Origin: Kribbella sp. VKM Ac-2569
GTDB lineage: Bacteria > Actinomycetota > Actinomycetes > Propionibacteriales > Kribbellaceae
NCBI RefSeq assembly: GCF_004216905.1
Contig: NZ_SGXJ01000004.1
Span: 558,001-622,000 of the forward strand
Length of the DNA: 64,000 nucleotides
Direction of reading: 5' to 3'
The notes beneath the pieces were generated by a model. That model made no database searches and was not told where the DNA came from. It was given only the letters and a program-made list of their open reading frames with translations. Positions 26,123 to 32,652 of the stretch are shown one piece after another. A program made the translations under genes and the position numbers. Position 1 is the stretch's first letter; each line of letters starts with the position of its first letter.

Positions 26123-26242
26123 ATGCCGGAAGTGTTCGACGAAGAGTTGACCGAAGAGCAGCTGGACGAACTGGAGGCGCTCGGCGCGGCCGAGGACGCG
26201 GAGCGGATCCTCGGGGCCGAGGCCGGTGGGAAAGATGCCTGA
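26123..26242 (+). CDS. Small acidic protein (39 aa) coupled to the downstream peptidase
   Basis: MPEVFDEELTEEQLDELEAL followed by GAAEDAERILGAEAGGKDA: 39 residues with about one third Asp or Glu. The ATG has an excellent ribosome site (GGGGGAAGGAAC). The downstream start codons (26226 or 26235) lie inside its last codons, so translation is probably coupled. It is predicted to be helical and may be a binding or regulatory partner of the peptidase-like protein. No family is recognised. Confidence 0.6.
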   Translation: MPEVFDEELTEEQLDELEALGAAEDAERILGAEAGGKDA

Positions 26243-26987
26243 GGCAAGGATTTCCTGGCGCGGCTTCACGATGAACAAGCGCACCGTGGCGATGGCCGAG
26301 GCCGCGGAGCAGCTGTACCACTCGAAGTTCGCGATCCTGCAGGGGTCGTACAACGCCGGCGGCGTGGACGCCTCCGCCGGCACTCACGACGGCGGCGGCG
26401 CGGTCGACGTCGACGTACGGACGAAGAGCGCCGCGCAGCGGGTCGCGGTGGTGAAGGCGCTCCGGCAGGTCGGGTTCGCCGCCTGGTTACGGACGCCCGC
26501 GCAGGGCAACTGGCCGTACCACGTGCACGCGATCGCGGTCGGCGACAAGGACCTGTCCCGCGGCGCCGCGCATCAGGTGGCGGAGTACCACCGGAAGCGG
26601 AACGGGCTGGCCAACCGCGGCCCGGACGACGGACCGCCCGGGTACTACGGGATGACCTGGGAGCTGTACCTGAAGGCACACCCGCCGAAGGAGCCGGTGC
26701 CGGACTCGACGATCTCGCTGGCCGCGATGGAGCACGCGCGGACGCACGACGCCATGACCGGCGTGTGGGGCGCGGACCGGGCCCGGGTGATCGCCTGGGC
26801 GGCGCACCCGCGGGTCGGTGCGATCACGAAGGCCGAGACGGTGCCGCCGGCCGGCGTACCTTGGCACCTGCATTTCCAGCGGGTGATCCGGAAGGTGCAG
26901 CTGCACTTCAAGCTCGAGGTGACCGGGATCTTCAACACCGCGGTCGCCGGGGTGATGAAGCGGTACGGGTACAAGATCGTCGCTTGA
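26235..26987 (+). CDS. M15-like peptidase-fold protein (D-Ala-D-Ala carboxypeptidase/endolysin type)
   Basis: A 250-residue protein with no signal peptide. GTHDGGGAVDVDV gives the first His and the Asp, and WPYHVHAIAVGD gives the later His pair, matching the zinc ligands SxHxxGxAxD and HxH of M15 peptidases such as VanY and phage endolysins. The C-terminal 100 residues include two His-rich stretches (MEHARTHDAMTG and WHLHFQRVIRKVQLHFKLEVTGIFN), the last resembling a peptidoglycan-binding repeat. It follows a coupled 39-residue gene. Without a secretion signal, release may need lysis or another route. Confidence 0.75.
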   Translation: MPEARISWRGFTMNKRTVAMAEAAEQLYHSKFAILQGSYNAGGVDASAGTHDGGGAVDVDVRTKSAAQRVAVVKALRQVGFAAWLRTPAQGNWPYHVHAIAVGDKDLSRGAAHQVAEYHRKRNGLANRGPDDGPPGYYGMTWELYLKAHPPKEPVPDSTISLAAMEHARTHDAMTGVWGADRARVIAWAAHPRVGAITKAETVPPAGVPWHLHFQRVIRKVQLHFKLEVTGIFNTAVAGVMKRYGYKIVA

Positions 26988-27021
26988 CGGTGCTTGGCCA
27001 GGTACGGCGCTTGAGCATGCA

Positions 27022-27055
27022 CAAGGCCCCACCGGTAGCAGCCGGTGGGGCCTTG
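27022..27055. terminator. Strong bidirectional terminator, 14-bp stem
   Basis: CAAGGCCCCACCGG and CCGGTGGGGCCTTG pair perfectly around TAGCAG, between the convergent genes ending at 26987 (+) and 27161 (-). Confidence 0.85.
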
Positions 27056-27160
27056 GTGGTCCACTACCGCCCGGGCATCCCCGGTGCAGCTGTGGAGGTG
27101 GAGAGCGGAACCGACGCCGATGCAGGGGTCAAGACGTCAGCTCCGCTTGCCTGTGTGGAG

Positions 27161-27484
27161 TTATCTCGAGTCGGCCGCCCAGACGTGCGCCTGGTGGAAC
27201 TCGAGGTGCTGCCGCATCGCCGCCGGAGTGTCGCCGGGGCTGCCGAACCCGAGGTGGTTCATGGTCGGTACGACGACAGCGTGGACGTCGGACCGCTTCA
27301 CCTCGTCGAGCAGTGCGTGGAATGCCGCGGACTCGGCCGAATCGCGCTCGGTGTAGACGGTTCCGAGGGTGAACCCCTCGGCGCTGGCGAAGGCGACGAG
27401 TGAATCGGTCGCCGCGGCCAGCTCCTCGGCGCAACTCAGCGCGTCGGCCCGTACGTACCCGAGCAGCGTCGGCCGGGTAGTCAT
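27161..27484 (-). CDS. Resolvase N-terminal-like protein without catalytic Ser
   Basis: A 107-residue protein. LLGYVRADALSCAEELAAATDSLVAFASAEGFTLGTVYTERDSAESAAFHALLDEVKRSDVHAVVVPTMNHLG follows the strand-helix order of the serine-recombinase catalytic domain (YxRxS, then ERxSG, then the hinge LLxxV). The position of the nucleophile Ser is replaced by RADA, so recombinase activity is unlikely. Such proteins are common in actinomycetes near regulatory genes; function is unknown. It overlaps its upstream partner by 4 nt (27481-27484). Confidence 0.65.
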   Translation of the reverse strand: MTTRPTLLGYVRADALSCAEELAAATDSLVAFASAEGFTLGTVYTERDSAESAAFHALLDEVKRSDVHAVVVPTMNHLGFGSPGDTPAAMRQHLEFHQAHVWAADSR

Positions 27485-27663
27485 CGCTCTGCGTCCACCA
27501 GCACCGGCTCGCTCGTCACCCGGAGGGACGCGAACCGGCGGCGCATGGCTTCCTCGTACTGCACTGCCTGCTCCGCCATGGCGGTGTGATCCGCGATCGG
27601 GTGAGCGCCGAACCAGACCCGCACGCGACGGTGCGTTGTGGGGGTCTCCAGCGTCTCGGTCAT
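27481..27663 (-). CDS. Small unknown protein, operon partner of the resolvase-like gene
   Basis: A 60-residue protein beginning MTETLETPTTHRRVRVWFGA and containing HTAMAEQAVQYEEAMRRRFASLRVTSEPVL. The ATG at 27663 has AAGGAA at good spacing; a longer frame upstream (to 27921) has no ribosome site and crosses promoter-like DNA. It is soluble, with one amphipathic helix. No family is recognised. Confidence 0.55.
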   Translation of the reverse strand: MTETLETPTTHRRVRVWFGAHPIADHTAMAEQAVQYEEAMRRRFASLRVTSEPVLVDAER

Positions 27664-27789
27664 CGCAGTTCCTTCGGCAGTCTCGATCGTCGGCCGAACG
27701 GCTTTGTCCGGCGTTGAGATAAAGAACACCTCACCGACGGGCACCTTCGGAACACTTTGGTAGGGACCTTTACAGAGGCCTAACGCAGA

Positions 27790-27804
27790 GTAGGGAAACC
27801 CTAC
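27790..27804. promoter_or_regulatory. Palindrome in the 276-nt gap upstream of 27663
   Basis: GTAGGG-AAA-CCCTAC is a perfect inverted repeat. The gap 27664-27939 is AT-richer than its surroundings and otherwise empty, so this is a candidate operator for the two-gene unit. Confidence 0.4.
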
Positions 27805-27939
27805 GAACGCGCAGGTCAACGCCCTCTCAGCCGGATCGTCAGGCGGACCGGAAACTCTGTCAAGAATGTTTGCAGCTATTTGCAGATAACGATTCGGCGT
27901 CGCGAATTGTTCGACCGCCAAAGGAATCTGGATATCCTA

Positions 27940-29319
27940 CTAACTGTTTGCACCGGTCCGCTCACGCACCGGAATGCAAGCCACCACAACACCGAGCACA
28001 GCGGCCGCCAGAGGTACCGCGAGTCCGGTGCGGAATTCGCCGGCGGTCAGCTCGTCGCCCGCCGCCAGAACCGCCGCCACTGCGGCCAGCCCGAGTGCGG
28101 ATCCGAACTGGAACGACGTCGTCAGTACGCCGCTCGCCAGTCCCTGCTCGTCCTCGGCGACTCGCTCGGTCGCAGCGATCGTCAACGGCCCATAGGCGAG
28201 CGCGAACGCGAGGCCGAGCAGCAGGAACGCCGGAAGCATCGCCGCGAACTTCGTTCCCAGCGGCAGGAATGCCGTGTAGGCGAAGGCGGCCAGCACGAAC
28301 CCGCCCAACACCACGCGGCCGTTGCCGAATCGGGTCACCAGCCATGGCGTGAGGGTCGGGGCGAGTACGGCGTCGATGCCGATCACCATGAGGGCTAGTC
28401 CGGTTTCCAGTTCGGACCAGGCAAGCAATTCCTGCAGATAGAGCACGGCGATGAACTGGAACCCGACGAACGATCCGACCAGGAGGATCGCGCCGAGATT
28501 CGCACGGATCAGGGCGGGGTTCCGCAAGAGTCCGAGCCTGATCAGCGGCGTGGTGACCCGCCGCTCGATCGTCACGAAGGCCCCAAGCAACATCAGCCCG
28601 GCAGCAGCAGTTGCCACTGTCTGTGCCGCCGGTACGTCGGGCGCCCGCACTACCGTTGCCACTAGCAACAACATCGAACCGGTCAGAGTGAAGGCCCCGG
28701 CCAGGTCGAAGCCCGCTTCTTGTTTGGCCCTAATGGTGTCCCGGGGGATCAGCGCGACGGCGCCGGCCAGGATCACGGCCGAGACGATCACCGGCGCGAA
28801 GAACACCCATCGCCAGTCGATCGCGGTGAGCAGTCCGCCCGTGACCATGCCCAGCGAGAATCCGCCGGCCGCGGTCCCGGCGTACACCAGCAAGGCCTTG
28901 TTGCGTTGTGGTCCCTCTGGGTAGGTCGTCGTGATGATCGACAAGCCGGCCGGAGTCATGAACGCGGCCGCGATCCCGGTGACGAAGCGGGCCAGGATCA
29001 GTACCCAGCCTTCGGTGGCAAACCCTCCGAGGCCGCTGAACAGCAGGAACACCACCAGCCAGCCGACGAACATCCGGCGCCGGCCGAGCAGGTCGGCGGC
29101 GCGGCCGCCGAGCAGCACGAACCCGCCGTAGCTCAGGGCGTAGGCGCTGACGATCCATTGCAGTTCGCCGGTGGTCAGGCCGAGCTCGGCCCGGATGGAG
29201 GGCAGGGCGACGCCCATCATCGAGACGTCGATGCCTTCCAGGAAGATCGCGCCGCAGAGAACGAACAGAACGGCCCAGGCGCGGCCGGTCAGCCGCTCCG
29301 GGGTGACGGTTGATGACAC
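27940..29319 (-). CDS. MFS multidrug transporter (DHA2-like)
   Basis: A 459-residue inner-membrane exporter with about 13-14 hydrophobic segments. Motif A is GGRAADLLGRRRMFV, LEGIDVSMMGVALPSIRAELGL is the motif D1/C-like opening, and a drug:H+ antiporter pattern follows. The GTG at 29319 has a GAGGGAG ribosome site and removes an unlikely hydrophilic extension. It is divergent from an HxlR regulator with a clear operator between, so induced drug or metabolite efflux is likely. Confidence 0.9.
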   Translation of the reverse strand: MSSTVTPERLTGRAWAVLFVLCGAIFLEGIDVSMMGVALPSIRAELGLTTGELQWIVSAYALSYGGFVLLGGRAADLLGRRRMFVGWLVVFLLFSGLGGFATEGWVLILARFVTGIAAAFMTPAGLSIITTTYPEGPQRNKALLVYAGTAAGGFSLGMVTGGLLTAIDWRWVFFAPVIVSAVILAGAVALIPRDTIRAKQEAGFDLAGAFTLTGSMLLLVATVVRAPDVPAAQTVATAAAGLMLLGAFVTIERRVTTPLIRLGLLRNPALIRANLGAILLVGSFVGFQFIAVLYLQELLAWSELETGLALMVIGIDAVLAPTLTPWLVTRFGNGRVVLGGFVLAAFAYTAFLPLGTKFAAMLPAFLLLGLAFALAYGPLTIAATERVAEDEQGLASGVLTTSFQFGSALGLAAVAAVLAAGDELTAGEFRTGLAVPLAAAVLGVVVACIPVRERTGANS

Positions 29320-29337
29320 GTGAGACTCCCTCTCATG

Positions 29338-29352
29338 GTTACCTCTTGTAAC
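29338..29352. promoter_or_regulatory. Candidate HxlR operator GTTAC-N5-GTAAC
   Basis: A perfect inverted repeat in the 63-nt divergent space between the MFS and HxlR genes, overlapping the expected promoters of both. HxlR proteins bind dyads of this kind. Confidence 0.65.
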
Positions 29353-29382
29353 TGACCCCATCATCAGGAACCATGAGGAATT

Positions 29383-29796
29383 GTGGAAGAAGGCACTTCA
29401 GAGGAACTGAGTCACTCCTGCTGCACCGAGGACGCGTTCCAGTGGGACACGCGGGAGGACTGCGACGTACGCCAGATCCTGGACCGGATCGGCGACAAGT
29501 GGTCCCTGCTGGTGATCGCGCTCCTGGACAACCGGTGTATGCGGTTCACCGAGCTGAAGAAGACGATCGACGGCATCAGTCAGCGGATGCTCACGGTGAC
29601 GCTGCGCCAGTTGGAACGTGACGGCCTGGTCAGCCGGACCGTTCACCCGGTCGTGCCGCCGCGCGTCGACTACGAGCTCACCCCGCTCGGCGTCACGCTG
29701 CACGCGACGATCCAGTCGCTCGTTACCTGGACGGAGACCCATCAGTCGGAGATCGCCACCGCGCGGGCCAGGTACGACGCGCTCAGCTCCTTGTGA
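29383..29796 (+). CDS. HxlR-family transcriptional regulator
   Basis: A 137-residue winged-helix protein. CDVRQILDRIGDKWSLLVIALLDNRCMRFTELKKTIDGISQRMLTVTLRQLERDGLVSRTVHPVVPPRVDYELTPLG is the complete HxlR domain. There are Cys at 13, 14 and 27, the last at the position used for redox sensing in some relatives such as HypR and QorR, so oxidative or electrophile sensing is possible. The GTG start follows GAGGA. Its last codons overlap the convergent MFS gene. Confidence 0.93.
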   Translation: MEEGTSEELSHSCCTEDAFQWDTREDCDVRQILDRIGDKWSLLVIALLDNRCMRFTELKKTIDGISQRMLTVTLRQLERDGLVSRTVHPVVPPRVDYELTPLGVTLHATIQSLVTWTETHQSEIATARARYDALSSL

Positions 29797-30955
29797 AGCT
29801 TGCTGGATGCTTTGGTACGACGAGCATCGTGAGGCCGGCGGCGCAGACAGCGAGTCCCGCGATGACGTTGAGCGTGACGGGCAGACCGAGCGCAATCGTC
29901 GCCGCGGGTGCGGCTAGCGCACCGATCAGCAGTGCGAGGGAGTCGGCGGCGAAGAAGATCGCGCCCACGCTCGCGAGTGCTTCTAGTGGGGCGGTGCGCT
30001 GGATCGTGGTCTCGGCGGTGATGAGGAGGATGCTGCCGGGGAGGCCGATGAGGGCCGCGGCGACGATCGCGATCGGGATGTTCGGGGCGTTGAATAGCCC
30101 GAAGAACGCTGCGGCTGTGGCTAGTTGGGTCAGGGTGAGGAGCTCGCGGATTCCCAGGAGGCGGGCGGCTCTCGTGCTCAGGGCGGCGCCGATCAGGTAC
30201 CCGGCGCCGAGGCCGGAGATCAGGTAGCCAACGACGTACCCGGGCGCTTCCAGGCGGTCGACGGTGAACGGTACGAGGAGGGCCGTCAGGCCGGCGTTGG
30301 CGGTGAGGAAGGCCGTCTGGCCGATCAGGATGCCGCGCAGGGCGCGATGGTTTATGGCGGCCCGGAGACCTTCCAGTGGGCGCGGTGGTGGGTTGGTGGC
30401 CGCGTGCCGGCGGGTGCGGACCGTCGCGATGGTTGCTGCTGACAACAAGTAGCTGACGACGTCGACGGCGAGCACGAACTTGATCCCGGGGCCGGCCAGT
30501 AGCAATGCGCCTAGCGGTGGCGCGGCCAGGCGGATCGCGCTGCCGGTGACGGCGTTGATCGCGTTCGCGGTGGCCAGTTCTTTGCCCGTTCCGACGACGG
30601 CCGGTAGCAATGCGCGAGCGGCCGGACGGAACACCGTCGTTGCGGTGTTCTCGAGCAGAATCGCGAGGTAGATCCACCAGAGGTGGTCGCGGTCGGCGAA
30701 CAGGATCAGCCCGACGGCCGCTGCGCTGACGAGATCGGCGATCCACATCGCCCGGGCCAGGTTCCAACGGTCCAGCAGTACGCCGGCCCACGGGCCGATG
30801 AGGAGTGCCGGAAGGGCCTCGAGTGCCAAGGTCAGCCCGGTTGCCACCGCCGACCCGGTCAACGCGAACACGTGGAACGGAATCGCGACCACCAGGAGCC
30901 AGGACCCGATCCCTGAGATCGCGCCGCTGAACCAGAGTCGCCGAAAGTCCCTCAC
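29783..30955 (-). CDS. MFS transporter (EntS-like exporter family)
   Basis: A 390-residue membrane protein of about 12 helices. FRRLWFSGAISGIGSWLLVVAIPFHVF and PWAGVLLDRWNLARAMWIADL are the opening motifs of the MFS_3/EntS-type exporters. It starts with GTG at 30955 without a strong ribosome site. It is divergent from an XRE regulator whose candidate operator lies 11 nt upstream of this start. Confidence 0.88.
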   Translation of the reverse strand: MRDFRRLWFSGAISGIGSWLLVVAIPFHVFALTGSAVATGLTLALEALPALLIGPWAGVLLDRWNLARAMWIADLVSAAAVGLILFADRDHLWWIYLAILLENTATTVFRPAARALLPAVVGTGKELATANAINAVTGSAIRLAAPPLGALLLAGPGIKFVLAVDVVSYLLSAATIATVRTRRHAATNPPPRPLEGLRAAINHRALRGILIGQTAFLTANAGLTALLVPFTVDRLEAPGYVVGYLISGLGAGYLIGAALSTRAARLLGIRELLTLTQLATAAAFFGLFNAPNIPIAIVAAALIGLPGSILLITAETTIQRTAPLEALASVGAIFFAADSLALLIGALAAPAATIALGLPVTLNVIAGLAVCAAGLTMLVVPKHPASFTRS

Positions 30956-30965
30956 GCCGCCGGAA

Positions 30966-30984
30966 TCTATCTTGTCGAGATAGA
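30966..30984. promoter_or_regulatory. Candidate XRE operator TCTATCT-N5-AGATAGA
   Basis: A perfect 7-bp inverted repeat in the 62-nt divergent region between the MFS and XRE genes. A half-site AGATAG recurs at 31008 just before the XRE ATG. Confidence 0.65.
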
Positions 30985-31017
30985 CAACGGCAAGAGTGTT
31001 CTGTGAAGATAGGTTGT

Positions 31018-31422
31018 ATGGAGCTTGGTGACGTCCTGCGCGACCGGCGGAAGGCGGCCGGGCGGACGATCGCGTCGGTCGCCGTCGACGCCGGCCTGTC
31101 CGTGCCGTACATCGCGAACCTGGAGAACGGGCGCGGCAATCCCACGATCGCCGCTCTGGATCGGCTCGCGACTGCGCTCGGGGCGCGGCTCGACGTACGC
31201 ATCGGCGATGAGGCTCCGATACCCTCGCCGTCGGTCGGCGCCGAACTGGTGGCGGGTTCCGAGCGGGTCGACAGGGTTCTCGCCGCGGTGGCTGGCGGAA
31301 GGTCTCGAGCCGCTACCCGGCGGGAGTTGATTGCGACGCTTGACGCGCTCGCCGTACTGCTGGGCCGTCCGCCGGGACCCGCTGACCTGAGCCGCCTTCT
31401 CGACCTGCTCCAGCTCGCCTGA
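31018..31422 (+). CDS. XRE-family transcriptional regulator
   Basis: A 134-residue regulator. LGDVLRDRRKAAGRTIASVAVDAGLSVPYIANLENGRGNPTIAALDRLATALGARL (residues 3-58) is the helix-turn-helix. The C-terminal half is helical with no named sensor. The ATG at 31018 was chosen over a GTG 15 nt upstream because the HTH begins directly there. It is likely to repress the divergent MFS gene. Confidence 0.88.
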   Translation: MELGDVLRDRRKAAGRTIASVAVDAGLSVPYIANLENGRGNPTIAALDRLATALGARLDVRIGDEAPIPSPSVGAELVAGSERVDRVLAAVAGGRSRAATRRELIATLDALAVLLGRPPGPADLSRLLDLLQLA

Positions 31423-31481
31423 CCCGGTCGTGCGGTGATCTCGGTCGCGCGTGGTGATCGAAGCGCCGTAGGGTCGCGGTC

Positions 31482-32258
31482 ATGGAGATCGGTGCGCGGA
31501 TCGCCGCGGCTCAACTGACCGGAGCCGCGCGATCGAAACGTCAGGTGGTCGCGGGGCCTCTCGCTGGTCTGCTGCACGACAAGGACGACTGGTACCTGTC
31601 CGGCCTGCTCGCGGCCGAACCTGGTCAGCCGTTCTCGCCGGACGACCTCCCGTGGGCGCTCGACACGATCCGCCAAGCCTTCGCTGCCGAAGGGCGCTGG
31701 CTGAGCGCTGAAGTGGTCGAGGAGGCAAACCCCGGTCTGGCCGAGGCGCTCGCGGCGAACGGGATGACGCTCGTATCCCGCCTGCCGTTGCTCGTCGTCG
31801 AACCGGACGGCCTCATCGTGCCCGAGCTGCCGGACGGCGTGACGGTGCGCGTCGTGGCGTCGGACGAGGGTCAGGAGGTCGCGAACGCGGTGTCGGCGGA
31901 GGCGTACGAGATGGATACCGCCGGCTTCGCGTTCAAGCCGGATCCTTTTGATGGTGGGGCAGTTCTCGTGTACGCCGACGACGTACCGGTCGCGACTGCC
32001 GCGTGGACGGCGGTCGCTGACGGGGTGTCCGAGGTTGCTGGGGTCGGGACGATTCACAGTCGTCGACGGCGCGGGTTCGGTGGCATTGCGACGGCGTACG
32101 CGACGTTGAAGGCGTTCGAACTGGGCGGGGTGACGCTTGCCTGGCTGACGCCGGGGGATGACGGTGCGGACCGGGTGTACCGGCGGCTGGGATACGGGCC
32201 TAGGGCAACGGCCGTACACCTCGGCGACCCCGGCGGTCATCTGGCCGACATGCGCTGA
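31482..32258 (+). CDS. GNAT-family N-acetyltransferase
   Basis: A 258-residue enzyme. The C-terminal half carries the acetyl-CoA site: TIHSRRRRGFGGIATAYATLKAFELG (the R-R-x-G-x-G/A loop and helix), followed by AWLTPGDDGADRVYRRLGYGP. The N-terminal 115 residues form a partner domain seen in longer GNATs. The substrate is unknown. TAGGGT 7 nt before the ATG suggests leaderless translation. Confidence 0.88.
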   Translation: MEIGARIAAAQLTGAARSKRQVVAGPLAGLLHDKDDWYLSGLLAAEPGQPFSPDDLPWALDTIRQAFAAEGRWLSAEVVEEANPGLAEALAANGMTLVSRLPLLVVEPDGLIVPELPDGVTVRVVASDEGQEVANAVSAEAYEMDTAGFAFKPDPFDGGAVLVYADDVPVATAAWTAVADGVSEVAGVGTIHSRRRRGFGGIATAYATLKAFELGGVTLAWLTPGDDGADRVYRRLGYGPRATAVHLGDPGGHLADMR

Positions 32259-32607
32259 TCTTGGCGGTACGGGCGGAGATTGTTGCCGAGGACGGTCCGG
32301 GCTGGCTCCGGCCCCCCAGCTGCGCCAGCCCTCCAGAATCCGTCAACCGCACCCCACCGAACACGCCTCGGTCGCCGGCCACAGGAGCGAAACACCAAGG
32401 GCTGCCGGTACGTCCTCTACGGCCAGGTACCTGAGCTGCGCCGGTCGCTCCAGACCGACCTCCACTGCCCCGACCTTTTCGCGCACGCCGACCACGTCTT
32501 CGCAATCAGCGCCTCGATATAGCTATCGGCCCCGCATACACGTTTCTTGGTAGGTTGATCGTGTGACGTTTCCCCTTGTGGATAAGGGCAAACCGGCCGC
32601 CATCAAC
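32259..32607. other. Gap without a convincing gene
   Basis: No frame here has both a start with a ribosome site and recognisable protein. The last 35 nt are AT-rich (CTTGTGGATAAGGGC) and lead into the promoter of the HNH gene. Confidence 0.6.
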
Positions 32608-32652
32608 TTGCCCCACCCAGTTCGCCTGGCATAGAATCGAACGTATGTTCGA
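32608..32652 (+). promoter_or_regulatory. SOS (LexA)-controlled promoter of the HNH gene
   Basis: The -35 is TTGCCC (32608-32613) and the -10 is TAGAAT (32632-32637), 18 nt apart. The palindrome TCGAAC-GTAT-GTTCGA (32637-32652) is an exact match to the actinobacterial SOS box and covers the end of the -10, the transcription start and the ATG at 32645. The mRNA would be leaderless. LexA bound here would block the gene until DNA damage. Confidence 0.85.

Noticed and set aside
29742..32240. 832-codon minus-strand frame spanning MFS, XRE and GNAT genes
   Set aside because: It crosses a regulator and an operator on the other strand and has shadow composition.
32280..32522. 80-codon plus-strand frame in the gap before the HNH gene
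   Set aside because: It has no ribosome site, no family and no start context, and a frame on the other strand looks equally random.
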